Shown: piece after piece, positions 1 through 7,588 of the stretch | Position numbering within the stretch: position 1 is the first letter of the stretch | Layout of the letters: every line of letters starts with the position of its first letter | Assembly (NCBI GenBank): GCA_027452145.1 | Contig: DAIDHB010000276.1 | Location: 1 to 51,915 of the forward strand | Source of the DNA: Planctomycetales bacterium | Lineage (GTDB): Bacteria; Planctomycetota; Planctomycetia; Isosphaerales; Isosphaeraceae | Reading direction: 5' to 3' | DNA: 51,915 nt | Position numbers and translations under genes: made by a program | The notes under the pieces: model-generated | What the model was told of the DNA's origin: nothing | The model's input: the letters and a program-made list of their open reading frames with translations, nothing else | The model's database searches: none

Positions 1-194
1 GGGGGGGGGGGCGGGGTCAGCCGGAAGACCGACAAATCCGGTGCCAAAGACGGGGACCGGCGCCCGCGCGGGGGGGACGGATCTGTCCCGAGAGGTTGAG
101 GCCCCTGCCGAGCCGGGATGGCGCGACGCTTGCTCGATGGGCCGGCTCGCCGGCAGGCTCGCGCTCCCGATGAAGGTCCTTCCGGCGTCGGCAA
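1..194. other. Non-coding end of window, 3' of the hybrid kinase
   Basis: No gene can be supported here. The stretch lies downstream of the minus-strand hybrid kinase. It opens with an 11-base G run (1-11) and has a second run of seven G at 70-76. The short open frames across it are GC-driven and continue into antisense of the kinase. The terminal G run may be an assembly edge or a real G-rich tract; this cannot be told from one window. Confidence 0.5.
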
Positions 195-2840
195 TCAATC
201 CCCGCGGCGGGGTCGGGGCGGGTCCGCGATGATCTCGCGGAGGCGGCCGAAGTCGACGGGCTTGGTGAGGTGGAGGTCGAACCCGGCCTCGCGGGCGCGG
301 CGGCGGTCCTCCTCGCGCCCGTAGCCGGAGAGGGCGACCAGGGAGCTGGCCGCGGTCTCGGGCCTCTGGCGGAGGATCCGCGCCAGGTCGTAGCCGTTGA
401 GGTCTCCGGGGAGCCCCAGGTCGCAGAGGACCAGCTCGGGTCGGTAGGACTCGATCGAGTCGAGGGCCTGCCGGCCGTCGTGGGCGACGACGACCTCGTG
501 ACCGTTCATCCGGAGCAGCAGTTGCAGGCTGTGGGCGGCGTCGACGTTATCCTCGATGATCAGGACGCGGGCCGGGCGGGCGGCGGTGCGCGTCGGGGCG
601 GCTGGCGGGGCCGATGCCTCGGCCGGGCGGAGCGGCAGGCGGATCGTGAACTCGGTGCCGTGTCCCACGCCCGCGCTGGCGGCCCGAACCTCGCCGCCGT
701 GCAGCTCGACGAGCCCCTTGACCAGCGCCAGCCCCAGCCCCAGCCCTCCCCGCGTGCGGTCGAGGCTGCTGTCGGCCTGGCTGAAGGCGTCGAAGATGCG
801 GCCCATGATTTCGGGCTCGATCCCGATGCCGGTGTCGCGCACGGTGATCTCGGCGAGGTCGCCGCCCGGCTCGACGGCGAGGCGGAGCGTCACCAGGCCG
901 CCGGGGTCGGTGAACTTGTGCGCGTTGCTCAGGATGTTGCCCAGGACCTGGTTGATCCGCGTCGGATCGCCTGTCATCCAGACCGGTCCCTCGGGGACTT
1001 CGACCTTGAAGGTCAGCCCGGCGGCCTCGAGGTCGGCCCGGTTGTCGGCGGCCGCCTCGCGCGCGATCCGGGCCAGGTCGCACCGCTCGCGGCGGAGCTG
1101 GATCTTCCCCCGGACGATCCGCGAGACGTCGAGCAGGTCGTCGATCAGCCGGGCCATGTGGGCGACCTGGCGCTCGATCATGGCGCGTGCCGCGCGGGCT
1201 TCAGGCTCCGTCGAGCCGAGCAGGTTGAGGATCTGGACGGCGTTGCGGATCGGGCCCAGGGGGTTGCGCAGCTCGTGGCCGAGCATCGCCAGGAACTCGT
1301 TCTTGCGGCGGTCGGCCGCGCGGAGCGCCTCCTCGTCGCGCTTGCGTTCGGTGACGTCGGCGCAGGCGGCGACCGCGCCCCGCACCTCGCCCCGTTCGTC
1401 GAACAGGGGCGCCGCCGAGCCCTGGAGGGTCACGACGCGGCCGTCGTCGAACACCACGTCCTGTTCGAAGTTCTTGACCACCGAGCGGGTGGCGATCGCC
1501 CGGCGCATCGGCAGCTCGTCGATTGGGATCTCCTTCCCATCGCGAAAATACCGGAATCCGCGCCCGCCCGACTCGCCCGGGCCGTGAGCCGAGGGGGAGA
1601 CGTTCGTGCCCGGCGGCAGGCCGAGCATCTCGTTGGCCGCCCGGTTGCCGACGACCCGGCGCGAATCGGCGTCGCCGATCCAGACCCCGACGGGCAGGAT
1701 CTCGAGCAGCGTCTGGAGCTCGCCGATTCGATCTTGCAGTTCCTGGTTGAGCCGGGCAAGCTCGCGCTCGGTCTGCTTGCGCTCGGTCACGTCGCGGGCG
1801 ATCTTCGAGGCGCCGATGACCCGACCCGCGTCGTCCCGGATCGGCGAGACCGACAGCGACACGTCGATGATCGTCCCGTCCTTGCGGCGCCGGCGCGTCT
1901 CGTAGTGCCCGATTGCCTCGCCTCGGCGGATTCGCTCGAGGATGCTGGGGATCTCGTCGCGCTGGCCGGGCGGCACCAGCAGGTTGATGTGCTGCCCGAT
2001 CGCCTCGGCCGTCGAGTAGCCGAAGATCCGCTCGGCGCCGGCATTCCAGCTTGCGATGACGCCGTCGAGCGTCTTGCCGATGATCGCGTCGTCGGATGAC
2101 TCGACGATCGAGGCCAGCCGGAACCGCGCCTCTTCCTCGGCCTTGCGCCCGGTGATGTCCTCGGCCAGGCCGTCGATCACCGTCTCGCCCGCGGCGAAGG
2201 CCGCCGTCTCGCTGACCAGGAGCCAGCTCGTGCCCCCGTCCGGCCGCTCGATGCGCACCTCGCGCGTGGCGGCCGGCCCGTCGCCGGGCAGGGGGTGCGG
2301 GCCGGCGAGCACGGCGGGCCTGGCCTGCCGTGCCTCCTCGGTCGACGAGTAGCCGAGCAGCCGCAGGAACGCCGGGTTCGCCTCGATCAGCCAGCCGTCG
2401 GCCGCGATCCGGTAGACCCCCACATTCAGCCGGTTGACCAGCGTCTCCAGGTCCGTCACTCGCCGGCGGTCTCGCATCCGCCTGACGGCCGCCATCACGG
2501 CCGCCGGCAGCCGCGAGAGATGGCCGGGCGACTTGAGGACATAATCGTCCAGCCCCGCCTTCATCGCGTCGACGGCGACCTCCTCGCTGCCGCTGCTGGT
2601 GAACATCACCACCGGGAGGTCGGGATATCGCGATCGCAGGGTCAGGAGCACGGCGATCCCGTCGGACCATTGCAGGCGGTAGTCGGTCACGGCAGCATCG
2701 AAGCCGTCGCGCTCGAGCGCCTGGCGGAATTCCTCGGCGTCGCGGGCCTCTTCCACCTCCAGGTCCGCGATGTCGCGGCGCAGGACCCGGACTGCCAGCA
2801 GGCGGTCATCCGGATTGTCGTCCACGAGGAGCAGACGCAT
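195..2840 (-). CDS. Hybrid sensor histidine kinase, REC-PAS-PAS-PAS-HisKA-HATPase-REC
   Basis: An 881-residue, apparently cytoplasmic phosphorelay kinase with no predicted membrane segment. Residues 1-125 form a receiver (DD at 7-8, phospho-acceptor D53, K103). Three PAS-like domains follow (about 130-235, 240-355, 375-500); the first two end in DITGRK and DVTERK linkers. The HisKA domain carries the phospho-accepting H522 in GHELRNPL. The ATPase domain has the N box around N635-N639, the G1 box DTGIGI at 669-674 and the G2 box GLGLGLAL around 699-706. A second receiver (about 757-875) has D807 and K860. The start at 2840 was chosen because the receiver begins directly with MRLLLVDD; the frame is open to 2957 but the extra 39 residues look like non-coding Arg/Gly/Ser sequence. 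It lies 200 bases downstream of a kinase/regulator pair on the same strand and may share its transcript. The signal sensed is unknown. Confidence 0.93.
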   Translation of the reverse strand: MRLLLVDDNPDDRLLAVRVLRRDIADLEVEEARDAEEFRQALERDGFDAAVTDYRLQWSDGIAVLLTLRSRYPDLPVVMFTSSGSEEVAVDAMKAGLDDYVLKSPGHLSRLPAAVMAAVRRMRDRRRVTDLETLVNRLNVGVYRIAADGWLIEANPAFLRLLGYSSTEEARQARPAVLAGPHPLPGDGPAATREVRIERPDGGTSWLLVSETAAFAAGETVIDGLAEDITGRKAEEEARFRLASIVESSDDAIIGKTLDGVIASWNAGAERIFGYSTAEAIGQHINLLVPPGQRDEIPSILERIRRGEAIGHYETRRRRKDGTIIDVSLSVSPIRDDAGRVIGASKIARDVTERKQTERELARLNQELQDRIGELQTLLEILPVGVWIGDADSRRVVGNRAANEMLGLPPGTNVSPSAHGPGESGGRGFRYFRDGKEIPIDELPMRRAIATRSVVKNFEQDVVFDDGRVVTLQGSAAPLFDERGEVRGAVAACADVTERKRDEEALRAADRRKNEFLAMLGHELRNPLGPIRNAVQILNLLGSTEPEARAARAMIERQVAHMARLIDDLLDVSRIVRGKIQLRRERCDLARIAREAAADNRADLEAAGLTFKVEVPEGPVWMTGDPTRINQVLGNILSNAHKFTDPGGLVTLRLAVEPGGDLAEITVRDTGIGIEPEIMGRIFDAFSQADSSLDRTRGGLGLGLALVKGLVELHGGEVRAASAGVGHGTEFTIRLPLRPAEASAPPAAPTRTAARPARVLIIEDNVDAAHSLQLLLRMNGHEVVVAHDGRQALDSIESYRPELVLCDLGLPGDLNGYDLARILRQRPETAASSLVALSGYGREEDRRRAREAGFDLHLTKPVDFGRLREIIADPPRPRRGD

Positions 2841-3040
2841 GTTCGACTCTCGACCTCGGCCGCGAAATGACAAGAGCGACGCCCTCTTCCGGCCGGCGAG
2901 GGGCGGTGCGTCGACCTGCGACGAGCCCCGGGGGCACCCGGCCCGCCGGCCAGCCAATCGGAATGACGGGAGGCGAATTCGATAATCTAGCAGAAGTCTC
3001 CCCTCGCCTCTAGCAATCCGCGGGCATCCGCCAGGACTAT

Positions 3041-3490
3041 CTAGTGATCGGCGGCCGGCGGCTCGTTGAGGATCAGCCAGTAGGACCCGAGCGACCGGAC
3101 CATCTCGAAGAGCGCCTCGAACTGCACGGGCTTGACCAGGTACGAGTTGGCGCCGGCATCATAGGCCCGGTGGACGTCGTCGGCCTCCCGGGACGAGGTG
3201 AGGACGACGACGGGAATCCGCCTGAGGCCGGGCTGTTCGCGCCGCCATTCCAGCACCTCCAGCCCCGAGCGCCTGGGCAGCTTCAGGTCGAGCAGGATCA
3301 GCCCGGGGAGCGGGTATCGGCGACGGTCGGCGAAGTCCCCGACGCCCCCGAGGTAATTCACCGCCGCGTCGCCATCCTGGACGACCTGCAAGGGATTGGC
3401 GAGCCGGGCCCGGGTCAGCGCCCGACGGATCATCAGGACGTCGACAGTCTCGTCCTCGACCAGCAGGATCGTGCAGTCGTCGGCGTTCAC
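3041..3490 (-). CDS. Single-domain response regulator, Rcp1-like
   Basis: A 149-residue protein made of one receiver domain with no output domain, so it probably acts by protein contact or as a phosphate shuttle. The acidic pair is in LLVEDE (residues 9-14), the phospho-acceptor is D68 in LLDLKLP, the conserved switch region is VVVLTSS (94-100) and the conserved lysine is K120 in LVKP. The length and the sequence NYLGGVGDFADRRRYPLPGLILLDLKLP are shared with regulators that pair with phytochrome-type kinases. The start is GTG at 3490, overlapping the TGA of the upstream kinase gene (GTGA, 4 bases), which implies translational coupling. A longer open frame to 3877 is antisense-like noise inside the kinase gene. 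The kinase next to it is the obvious partner. Confidence 0.93.
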   Translation of the reverse strand: MNADDCTILLVEDETVDVLMIRRALTRARLANPLQVVQDGDAAVNYLGGVGDFADRRRYPLPGLILLDLKLPRRSGLEVLEWRREQPGLRRIPVVVLTSSREADDVHRAYDAGANSYLVKPVQFEALFEMVRSLGSYWLILNEPPAADH

Positions 3491-4590
3491 GATCGGGCCT
3501 CCGCCGCCGGCAGCTCGATCCAGAACCGGCTCCCCGCGCCCGGGCTGGACTCGAGTCCCACCCGGCCACCCATCCGCTCCACGCCCTTCTTGACGATCGC
3601 CAGGCCGATGCCGGTCCCGGGATAACTCTCGATGCCGTGCAGCCGTTCGAAGACCCGGAAGATCCGCTCCTGGTGCTCGGGGGCGATGCCGATGCCCGAA
3701 TCCTCGACCCACAACCGCACCCGCCCGCCACTCGGCTCCGCCCGGATGACGACCGTCGGCTGCTCGCCCGGCTGGTGGAACTTCAGGGCGTTGCCCAGCA
3801 GGTTCCCCACGACCTGGGCCAGAGTGCTGGGATGGCCGATCACGGGCGGCAGCGGGCCGCGCACCTCGAAGCAGCACGGCTCGTCGCCCGCCGCGCCGCG
3901 CAGGGCCGCGATCGACTGGTCCACCACCACATCGAGGTCCACCCGCTGCAAGGTCATCTCGGCCCGTCCCAGACGGCTGTAGGCCAGCAGGTCCTGAATC
4001 ATCTCGTCGAGCCGGTGCGCCGAGCCGGAGATCCGCCGCGTGTAGTCGCGGCCCACGTCGTCGAGCCGGTCGTCGTAGTCCTCGCGCAGCGCGTCGGCCA
4101 GGCTGTGGATCGCCCGCAGGGGCGCTCGCAAGTCGTGCGAGATCGAGTACGTGAAGGCCGCGAGCTGCGCGTTGAGCTCCTCGAGGTCGGCCGTCCGCCG
4201 GGCCACGCGAGCCTCCAGGTCGCCGTTGAGCTTGCGGATCTCCTCCTCTGCGCGTTTCCGCTCGGTGATGTCGCGGTTGATCTCCAGGACCAGGTTATGG
4301 TCGGGCTCGTCGATCCGTGCCAGCCGCGACTCGACGACGACCCGCCGACCGTCCCTGGTCGTGTGGCCCAGTTCGCCGCGCCATTCTCCATTCATGCCCA
4401 CCGCGGACAGGAACGCGTCCAGGTCGACGGGGAACGTCGTCTGGAGCAGGTCGTGGCTCCGCCGGCCCAGGGCTTCGGCCATCGTGTAGCCGTACAGTTC
4501 CTCCGCCCCCCGGTTCCACAGGACGATCGTCCCGTCCGGCTCCCAGACCAGGATGGCGTCGTGCGCCATCTCGATCAGCCGTGCGGGCAT
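3487..4590 (-). CDS. PAS-domain sensor histidine kinase
   Basis: A 367-residue soluble histidine kinase. One PAS domain (about 1-108, ending in RDITERKRAEEE) leads into a coiled-coil linker (about 112-145), then HisKA with H152 in SISHDLRAPLRAI, then the ATPase domain: N box around N263-N267, G1 box EDSGIGI at 296-302, G2 box GTGIGLAIV at 325-333. The 'AFTYSISHDLRAPL' context is typical of phytochrome-like kinases, but there is no GAF or PHY domain here. The gene is followed by its likely partner regulator through a GTGA overlap. The start is uncertain: ATG 4590 has no Shine-Dalgarno, whereas a clear AGGAGG at 4633-4638 is followed nine bases on by an in-frame ATT (4621-4623), giving a protein 11 residues longer; the frame closes with TAA a little further upstream. 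Confidence 0.92.
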   Translation of the reverse strand: MPARLIEMAHDAILVWEPDGTIVLWNRGAEELYGYTMAEALGRRSHDLLQTTFPVDLDAFLSAVGMNGEWRGELGHTTRDGRRVVVESRLARIDEPDHNLVLEINRDITERKRAEEEIRKLNGDLEARVARRTADLEELNAQLAAFTYSISHDLRAPLRAIHSLADALREDYDDRLDDVGRDYTRRISGSAHRLDEMIQDLLAYSRLGRAEMTLQRVDLDVVVDQSIAALRGAAGDEPCCFEVRGPLPPVIGHPSTLAQVVGNLLGNALKFHQPGEQPTVVIRAEPSGGRVRLWVEDSGIGIAPEHQERIFRVFERLHGIESYPGTGIGLAIVKKGVERMGGRVGLESSPGAGSRFWIELPAAEARS

Positions 4591-5035
4591 CGTGGGGGCG
4601 GTCTCGAACAGCGTTCGGATAATCGCCCTGTCCCTCCTGGTTGACGGAACCTTCCCCCGGAAGGCTTACACCTTGATGCCGTGCGACGCCCGGCATCGCA
4701 CCAACGGCGCGGCCGGTGTGGATGTCGGGGCCACCGAGGATCTATCCGCGCCCGATTGCCGCGGCGGCCACCGCGACCCGGCTATTCCCTTTTATGCACA
4801 GGCCATGCCGATCCGGAGCTCTCACGACGCCGGACACGGGCGGGGGCTCAATCGTGGGGCTTCGGCATCACCCTGCACCGGAGGATCTCTCGCCCGTACG
4901 CCACGCAACGGCAATGCGCACCAGCCAATCGTTAGGCGCTCCAAGTTCGGCGCCCAACCGCGACCGGGCTCCATGCCGCATCCGGTACATGGCCGATCGG
5001 CAGGATCCGGCCGGCCGCCCGTGCCGGTGCCTCGC
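4591..5035. other. Intergenic region upstream of the PAS kinase
   Basis: About 445 bases without a supportable gene, between the kinase start and the end of the molybdopterin-fusion gene. On the minus strand it holds the AGGAGG at 4633-4638 noted under the kinase, and just upstream a small perfect hairpin at 4650-4664 (CCTTCC, loop CCC, GGAAGG). The region probably carries the promoter of the kinase operon, but no convincing -35/-10 pair was found. Long open frames crossing it on both strands are continuations of antisense frames. Confidence 0.5.
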
Positions 5036-6574
5036 TCATATCTCGGCTCCCATGTCGAATTGCTGCTCGTCCTCGCGTACACCCCCCTGCCCGCCCCCGA
5101 GCCGCGCATAGTCGTCGATCACCTCGATCGAGCGGAGGTACTTGACCATCTTGAAGCCCAGCTTCGTCTCCAGCCGGAGCCGCAAGGGTGCCCCGTGCTG
5201 CACGGGCAGCGGCTCGCCGTTGAGCTCGTACGCCAGGATCGCCTGCGGGTGATTGGCCAGGTCGAGGGTCACGCACTCGTAATACGGCTTGCCGGTTTTC
5301 TCGTGCTTCCCAAACGAGTGGAACGCGAGGTACCGCGCCTCGGGGCGGACCCCGCATCGGGCCAGCAGGTCGGACACCCGAACCCCGCCCCACCGGCCGA
5401 TCGACGTCCAGCCCTGGATGCAGTGGTGCAGCGTCGTTTGCTCCTGACGCGGCAGCCGGCGCAGGTCCTCGAGCGAGAGCTCCATCGGGTGGTCCACCAG
5501 GCCGTCGACCTGGAGGCGGTAATCGGCGAAGCCGCCGGCCATCAGCCGCTCGTAGGCGTCGTCGTCCCCCTTCGCCTGGGGATACGCCGAGATTGGCGGA
5601 TAGCCGTTGGTACGGAAGTACGGCGAGATCCACGACGCGGGATAGTCCTGCACCGAGTTGAGGTGATGGAGCACGCCCTCGCGGATCGGGTCGACGACGG
5701 CCGAGAGCGCATTGTGGGTCGCGCGGCGGTAGTGCGCCGACATCAGATTGGCCGCGACGTGCACCAGGACGATCGCCGCGATGATCCCTCCGCCGATCGC
5801 CGCGCCGGCCCACCAGCGGGTCCCCACGTTCTCGGACCCCAGCACCATCAGGTTCATCTCGCGGGCGAAGCCGTGCCAGACCACCATGGCCACGTGGATC
5901 ACCAGGAACCCGAGGAACGCGACCATGCCGAGGAAGTGGAGGCTCCGCGCCGCCTGACGGTGGCCGAAGATGCGCTCGTACCAGGGGAACCGCCCGGCGA
6001 TCGAGGGCGACTGCGCCAGCCCGGTGAGGATCATGAGGGGCGCGAGCCCGAAGACCACGCCGAAGTAGGTGAGCTGCTGGAGCGGGTTCATCGGACTCGG
6101 GCCGTAGGGCGTCCCCTGGGGCGGCGTGTGGAACGTCAGGTACATCCCCATGTCGCGGATCGCGTCAGGGATCACCTCCCACGATGTCGGCACCAGACGT
6201 TGCCACTGGGGAGAGAGGAACAGAAGCGCGACGTAGAACGCGCCGCAGATCATCCAGCAGATGGCGTTGAGGAAGTGCCAGTAACGTCCCAGGCCCAGGC
6301 CCTCGCCGCCGGGCAGCGCGATCAGGCCCGGCCATGCTTCCTCCTCATCGGTCGAGCACCACATGCGGTCCTCGGGCATCTTCTTGCGGGTGAACCGCAG
6401 CCATTCCGATCCCGGCTTGCTATGGATGTTCCAGTAGAGCTTGGGGTGGGCCGCCAGGACGGCCAGGCCGCTGCGCACGAGGAGCGTCAGAAACAGGACG
6501 TTGAACCAGTGGGTCAGGCGCACGAACAGCGGCGCGATATTGACGCTCGGGTCTCCGATAGAGAATGGGTCCAT
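5036..6574 (-). CDS. Cytochrome b561-like membrane domain fused to sulfite-oxidase-fold molybdopterin oxidoreductase
   Basis: A 512-residue fusion. The N-terminal half (about 10-290) has several hydrophobic helices and well-placed histidines (H22, H100, H213 in SLHFLG, H227 in LVIHVAM) expected to bind b-type haem, as in b561/thiosulfate-reductase cytochrome subunits. The C-terminal part (about 315-490) is a molybdopterin-binding domain of the sulfite oxidase/MsrP fold: C385 in HHCIQGWTSIGRWGG matches the Mo-ligand cysteine, and GEPLPVQHGAPLRL is the usual pterin-contact segment. It probably passes electrons between the quinone pool and an oxidised or reduced small molecule; the substrate cannot be read from sequence. 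ATG 6574 was chosen because GAGAGG lies seven bases before it; a GTG at 6592 would add six residues. No Tat or Sec signal is visible. The CBS gene lies 87 bases upstream on the same strand. Confidence 0.88.
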   Translation of the reverse strand: MDPFSIGDPSVNIAPLFVRLTHWFNVLFLTLLVRSGLAVLAAHPKLYWNIHSKPGSEWLRFTRKKMPEDRMWCSTDEEEAWPGLIALPGGEGLGLGRYWHFLNAICWMICGAFYVALLFLSPQWQRLVPTSWEVIPDAIRDMGMYLTFHTPPQGTPYGPSPMNPLQQLTYFGVVFGLAPLMILTGLAQSPSIAGRFPWYERIFGHRQAARSLHFLGMVAFLGFLVIHVAMVVWHGFAREMNLMVLGSENVGTRWWAGAAIGGGIIAAIVLVHVAANLMSAHYRRATHNALSAVVDPIREGVLHHLNSVQDYPASWISPYFRTNGYPPISAYPQAKGDDDAYERLMAGGFADYRLQVDGLVDHPMELSLEDLRRLPRQEQTTLHHCIQGWTSIGRWGGVRVSDLLARCGVRPEARYLAFHSFGKHEKTGKPYYECVTLDLANHPQAILAYELNGEPLPVQHGAPLRLRLETKLGFKMVKYLRSIEVIDDYARLGGGQGGVREDEQQFDMGAEI

Positions 6575-6661
6575 GAAGAGTCCTCTCGGCACGTTCCGGC
6601 CCTGGGCGGCCAGGTCCTGTGACCTTTCCTTGCCGCTGGGCGGGCGAAATGCCCGTCGGTT

Positions 6662-7147
6662 TCAACGGTTCTCGACCACCCGCGAGACGACCCGGCCGAT
6701 CCCGCGCTCGGACAGGTGCGGCACCAGGTCGGTCCAGCTCAGGATGCCGACGAGCCGCCCGTCGGCGTCGACCACGAGCACGCGGCGCACGCCCTCGCCG
6801 CCGAGCTTCTCCATCGCCGATTCGATCGTCGCATCGCGATCGACCGTGACCAGCCGATCGGACATCAGCTCGGAGACCGGGGTCGTCGGCAGCCCCGCCT
6901 CGCGATCGGGCAGCGCCAGGGCGACGTCGCGATCGGTCAGGATACCGACCGGCCGGCCGCCGTCCGTAACCGGCACGACGCCGCAATCGGCGTCGCGCAT
7001 GAGCAGGGCGGCCTCGAGCACCGTGCTGGCCGGCGAGCAGCTCCGAGGGCTGGCCGTCATCGCGTCGGCGACTTTCAGGAGCGGGTTGACCAGGTCCGAG
7101 GCAGAGACCAGCGGCAGGGGCTCGGTCGCATGGGCTGTGGCGGGCAT
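6662..7147 (-). CDS. Two-CBS-domain protein
   Basis: A 161-residue protein of two tandem CBS domains and nothing else: about 24-80 (VADAMTASPRSCSPASTV to GRPVGILTDRDVALAL) and about 90-148 (VSELMSDRLVTVDRDATI to GRLVGILSWTDLV). Such stand-alone CBS pairs usually bind adenine nucleotides and regulate another protein. The ATG at 7147 is preceded by GAGGAG with a six-base spacer. It is followed on the same strand, after 87 bases, by the cytochrome b/molybdopterin gene; co-transcription is possible and would make it a candidate regulator of that enzyme, but this is inference only. Confidence 0.92.
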   Translation of the reverse strand: MPATAHATEPLPLVSASDLVNPLLKVADAMTASPRSCSPASTVLEAALLMRDADCGVVPVTDGGRPVGILTDRDVALALPDREAGLPTTPVSELMSDRLVTVDRDATIESAMEKLGGEGVRRVLVVDADGRLVGILSWTDLVPHLSERGIGRVVSRVVENR

Positions 7148-7384
7148 CGGCGTCTCCTCGACTCGCGCCGCGAGCGGACGGAGGGCGACCGGCCCGCCTG
7201 CGGCGAGATCATGGCTTGTGAAGCGAATTCATCAAACATCACCTACTTGAAAATTCGGTGCCAACCGTGGGCCGTCGGCCAGGTCGTTCGAGAATGGCCG
7301 GCCCGCGCACGACAGAGCAGCCCGACTCATTCCTGTCGAACGGCCATGTTTCAATGAGTGTCGATATTGAGATGAAGAAGTCGA

Positions 7385-7402
7385 TCGGGCATTCTTGCCC
7401 GA
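7385..7402 (+). repeat. REP-like palindrome, copy 1
   Basis: TCGGGCA, loop TTCT, TGCCCGA: a perfect 7-bp stem. Its loop in this orientation equals the loop of copy 3 read on the minus strand, which fixes the orientation as plus. The 5' tetranucleotide seen in copies 3 and 4 is degraded here. Confidence 0.6.
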
Positions 7403-7422
7403 CGGGGATGAGCGTCAGAAGA

Positions 7423-7444
7423 GGTCGGGCATTTTTGCCCCGCC
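7423..7444 (+). repeat. REP-like palindrome, copy 2 (imperfect)
   Basis: The same core as copy 1 with loop TTTT. The right arm is imperfect: the inner stem GGGCA/TGCCC is intact, followed by one mismatch and a G-T pair. It is in the orientation opposite to copy 3, which starts 12 bases later, giving a head-to-head arrangement like a BIME. Confidence 0.55.
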
Positions 7445-7455
7445 AGTGCAGAAGC

Positions 7456-7479
7456 GTCGGGCAAGAATGCCCGACCTAC
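7456..7479 (-). repeat. REP-like palindrome, copy 3
   Basis: On the minus strand this reads GTAG followed by GTCGGGCA, loop TTCT, TGCCCGAC: a perfect 8-bp stem. A 5' GTAG tetranucleotide next to a GC hairpin is the known hallmark of REP elements mobilised by RAYT transposases. The same GTAG plus stem occurs at 12980-13003, about 5.5 kb away. No RAYT gene is present in the window. Confidence 0.68.
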
Positions 7480-7521
7480 TTGATATACTTTCCACGCGAT
7501 GTGGCAAGACCAGGAATGGAG

Positions 7522-7556
7522 CCCGGCCCCGGGGCCGCGAAGGCGCCGGGGCCGGG
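7522..7556 (-). terminator. GC-rich stem-loop downstream of the Gfo/Idh gene
   Basis: Two 11-base arms (7522-7532 and 7546-7556) are perfectly complementary around a 13-base loop. It begins 32 bases after the stop codon of the minus-strand oxidoreductase. On the minus strand it is followed by a moderately T/C-rich stretch rather than a clean U tract, so it may be a terminator or only an mRNA 3'-end stabiliser. Confidence 0.5.
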
Positions 7557-7588
7557 TGAGTTGGGGCGGGCTGCGGTGCGATGCCGTC

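Larger units (their letters stand above)
7148..7588. other. Intergenic region with REP-like palindromes and a terminator-like hairpin
   Basis: About 441 bases without a supportable gene, between the CBS gene and the end of the Gfo/Idh gene. It holds three copies of a TCGGGCA-loop-TGCCCGA palindrome (7385-7479) and an 11-bp GC stem-loop at 7522-7556, entered separately. The part from 7148 to about 7380 is less GC-rich than its surroundings and should contain the promoter of the CBS gene; nothing more specific is visible. Confidence 0.6.

Noticed and set aside
3491..3877. Extended N-terminus of the Rcp1-like regulator
   Set aside because: It lies out of frame within the kinase ATPase domain and has no similarity to a receiver. 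The GTG at 3490 gives a standard-length protein.
4932..5813. A 293-codon minus-strand frame across the end of the molybdopterin gene
   Set aside because: It overlaps the fusion gene in another frame and has only low-complexity Arg/Gly/Pro-rich sequence.
7385..7479. CRISPR array or integrase attachment sites
   Set aside because: The repeats are palindromic, differ in orientation and spacing, and there are no spacers of even length, no cas genes and no integrase.
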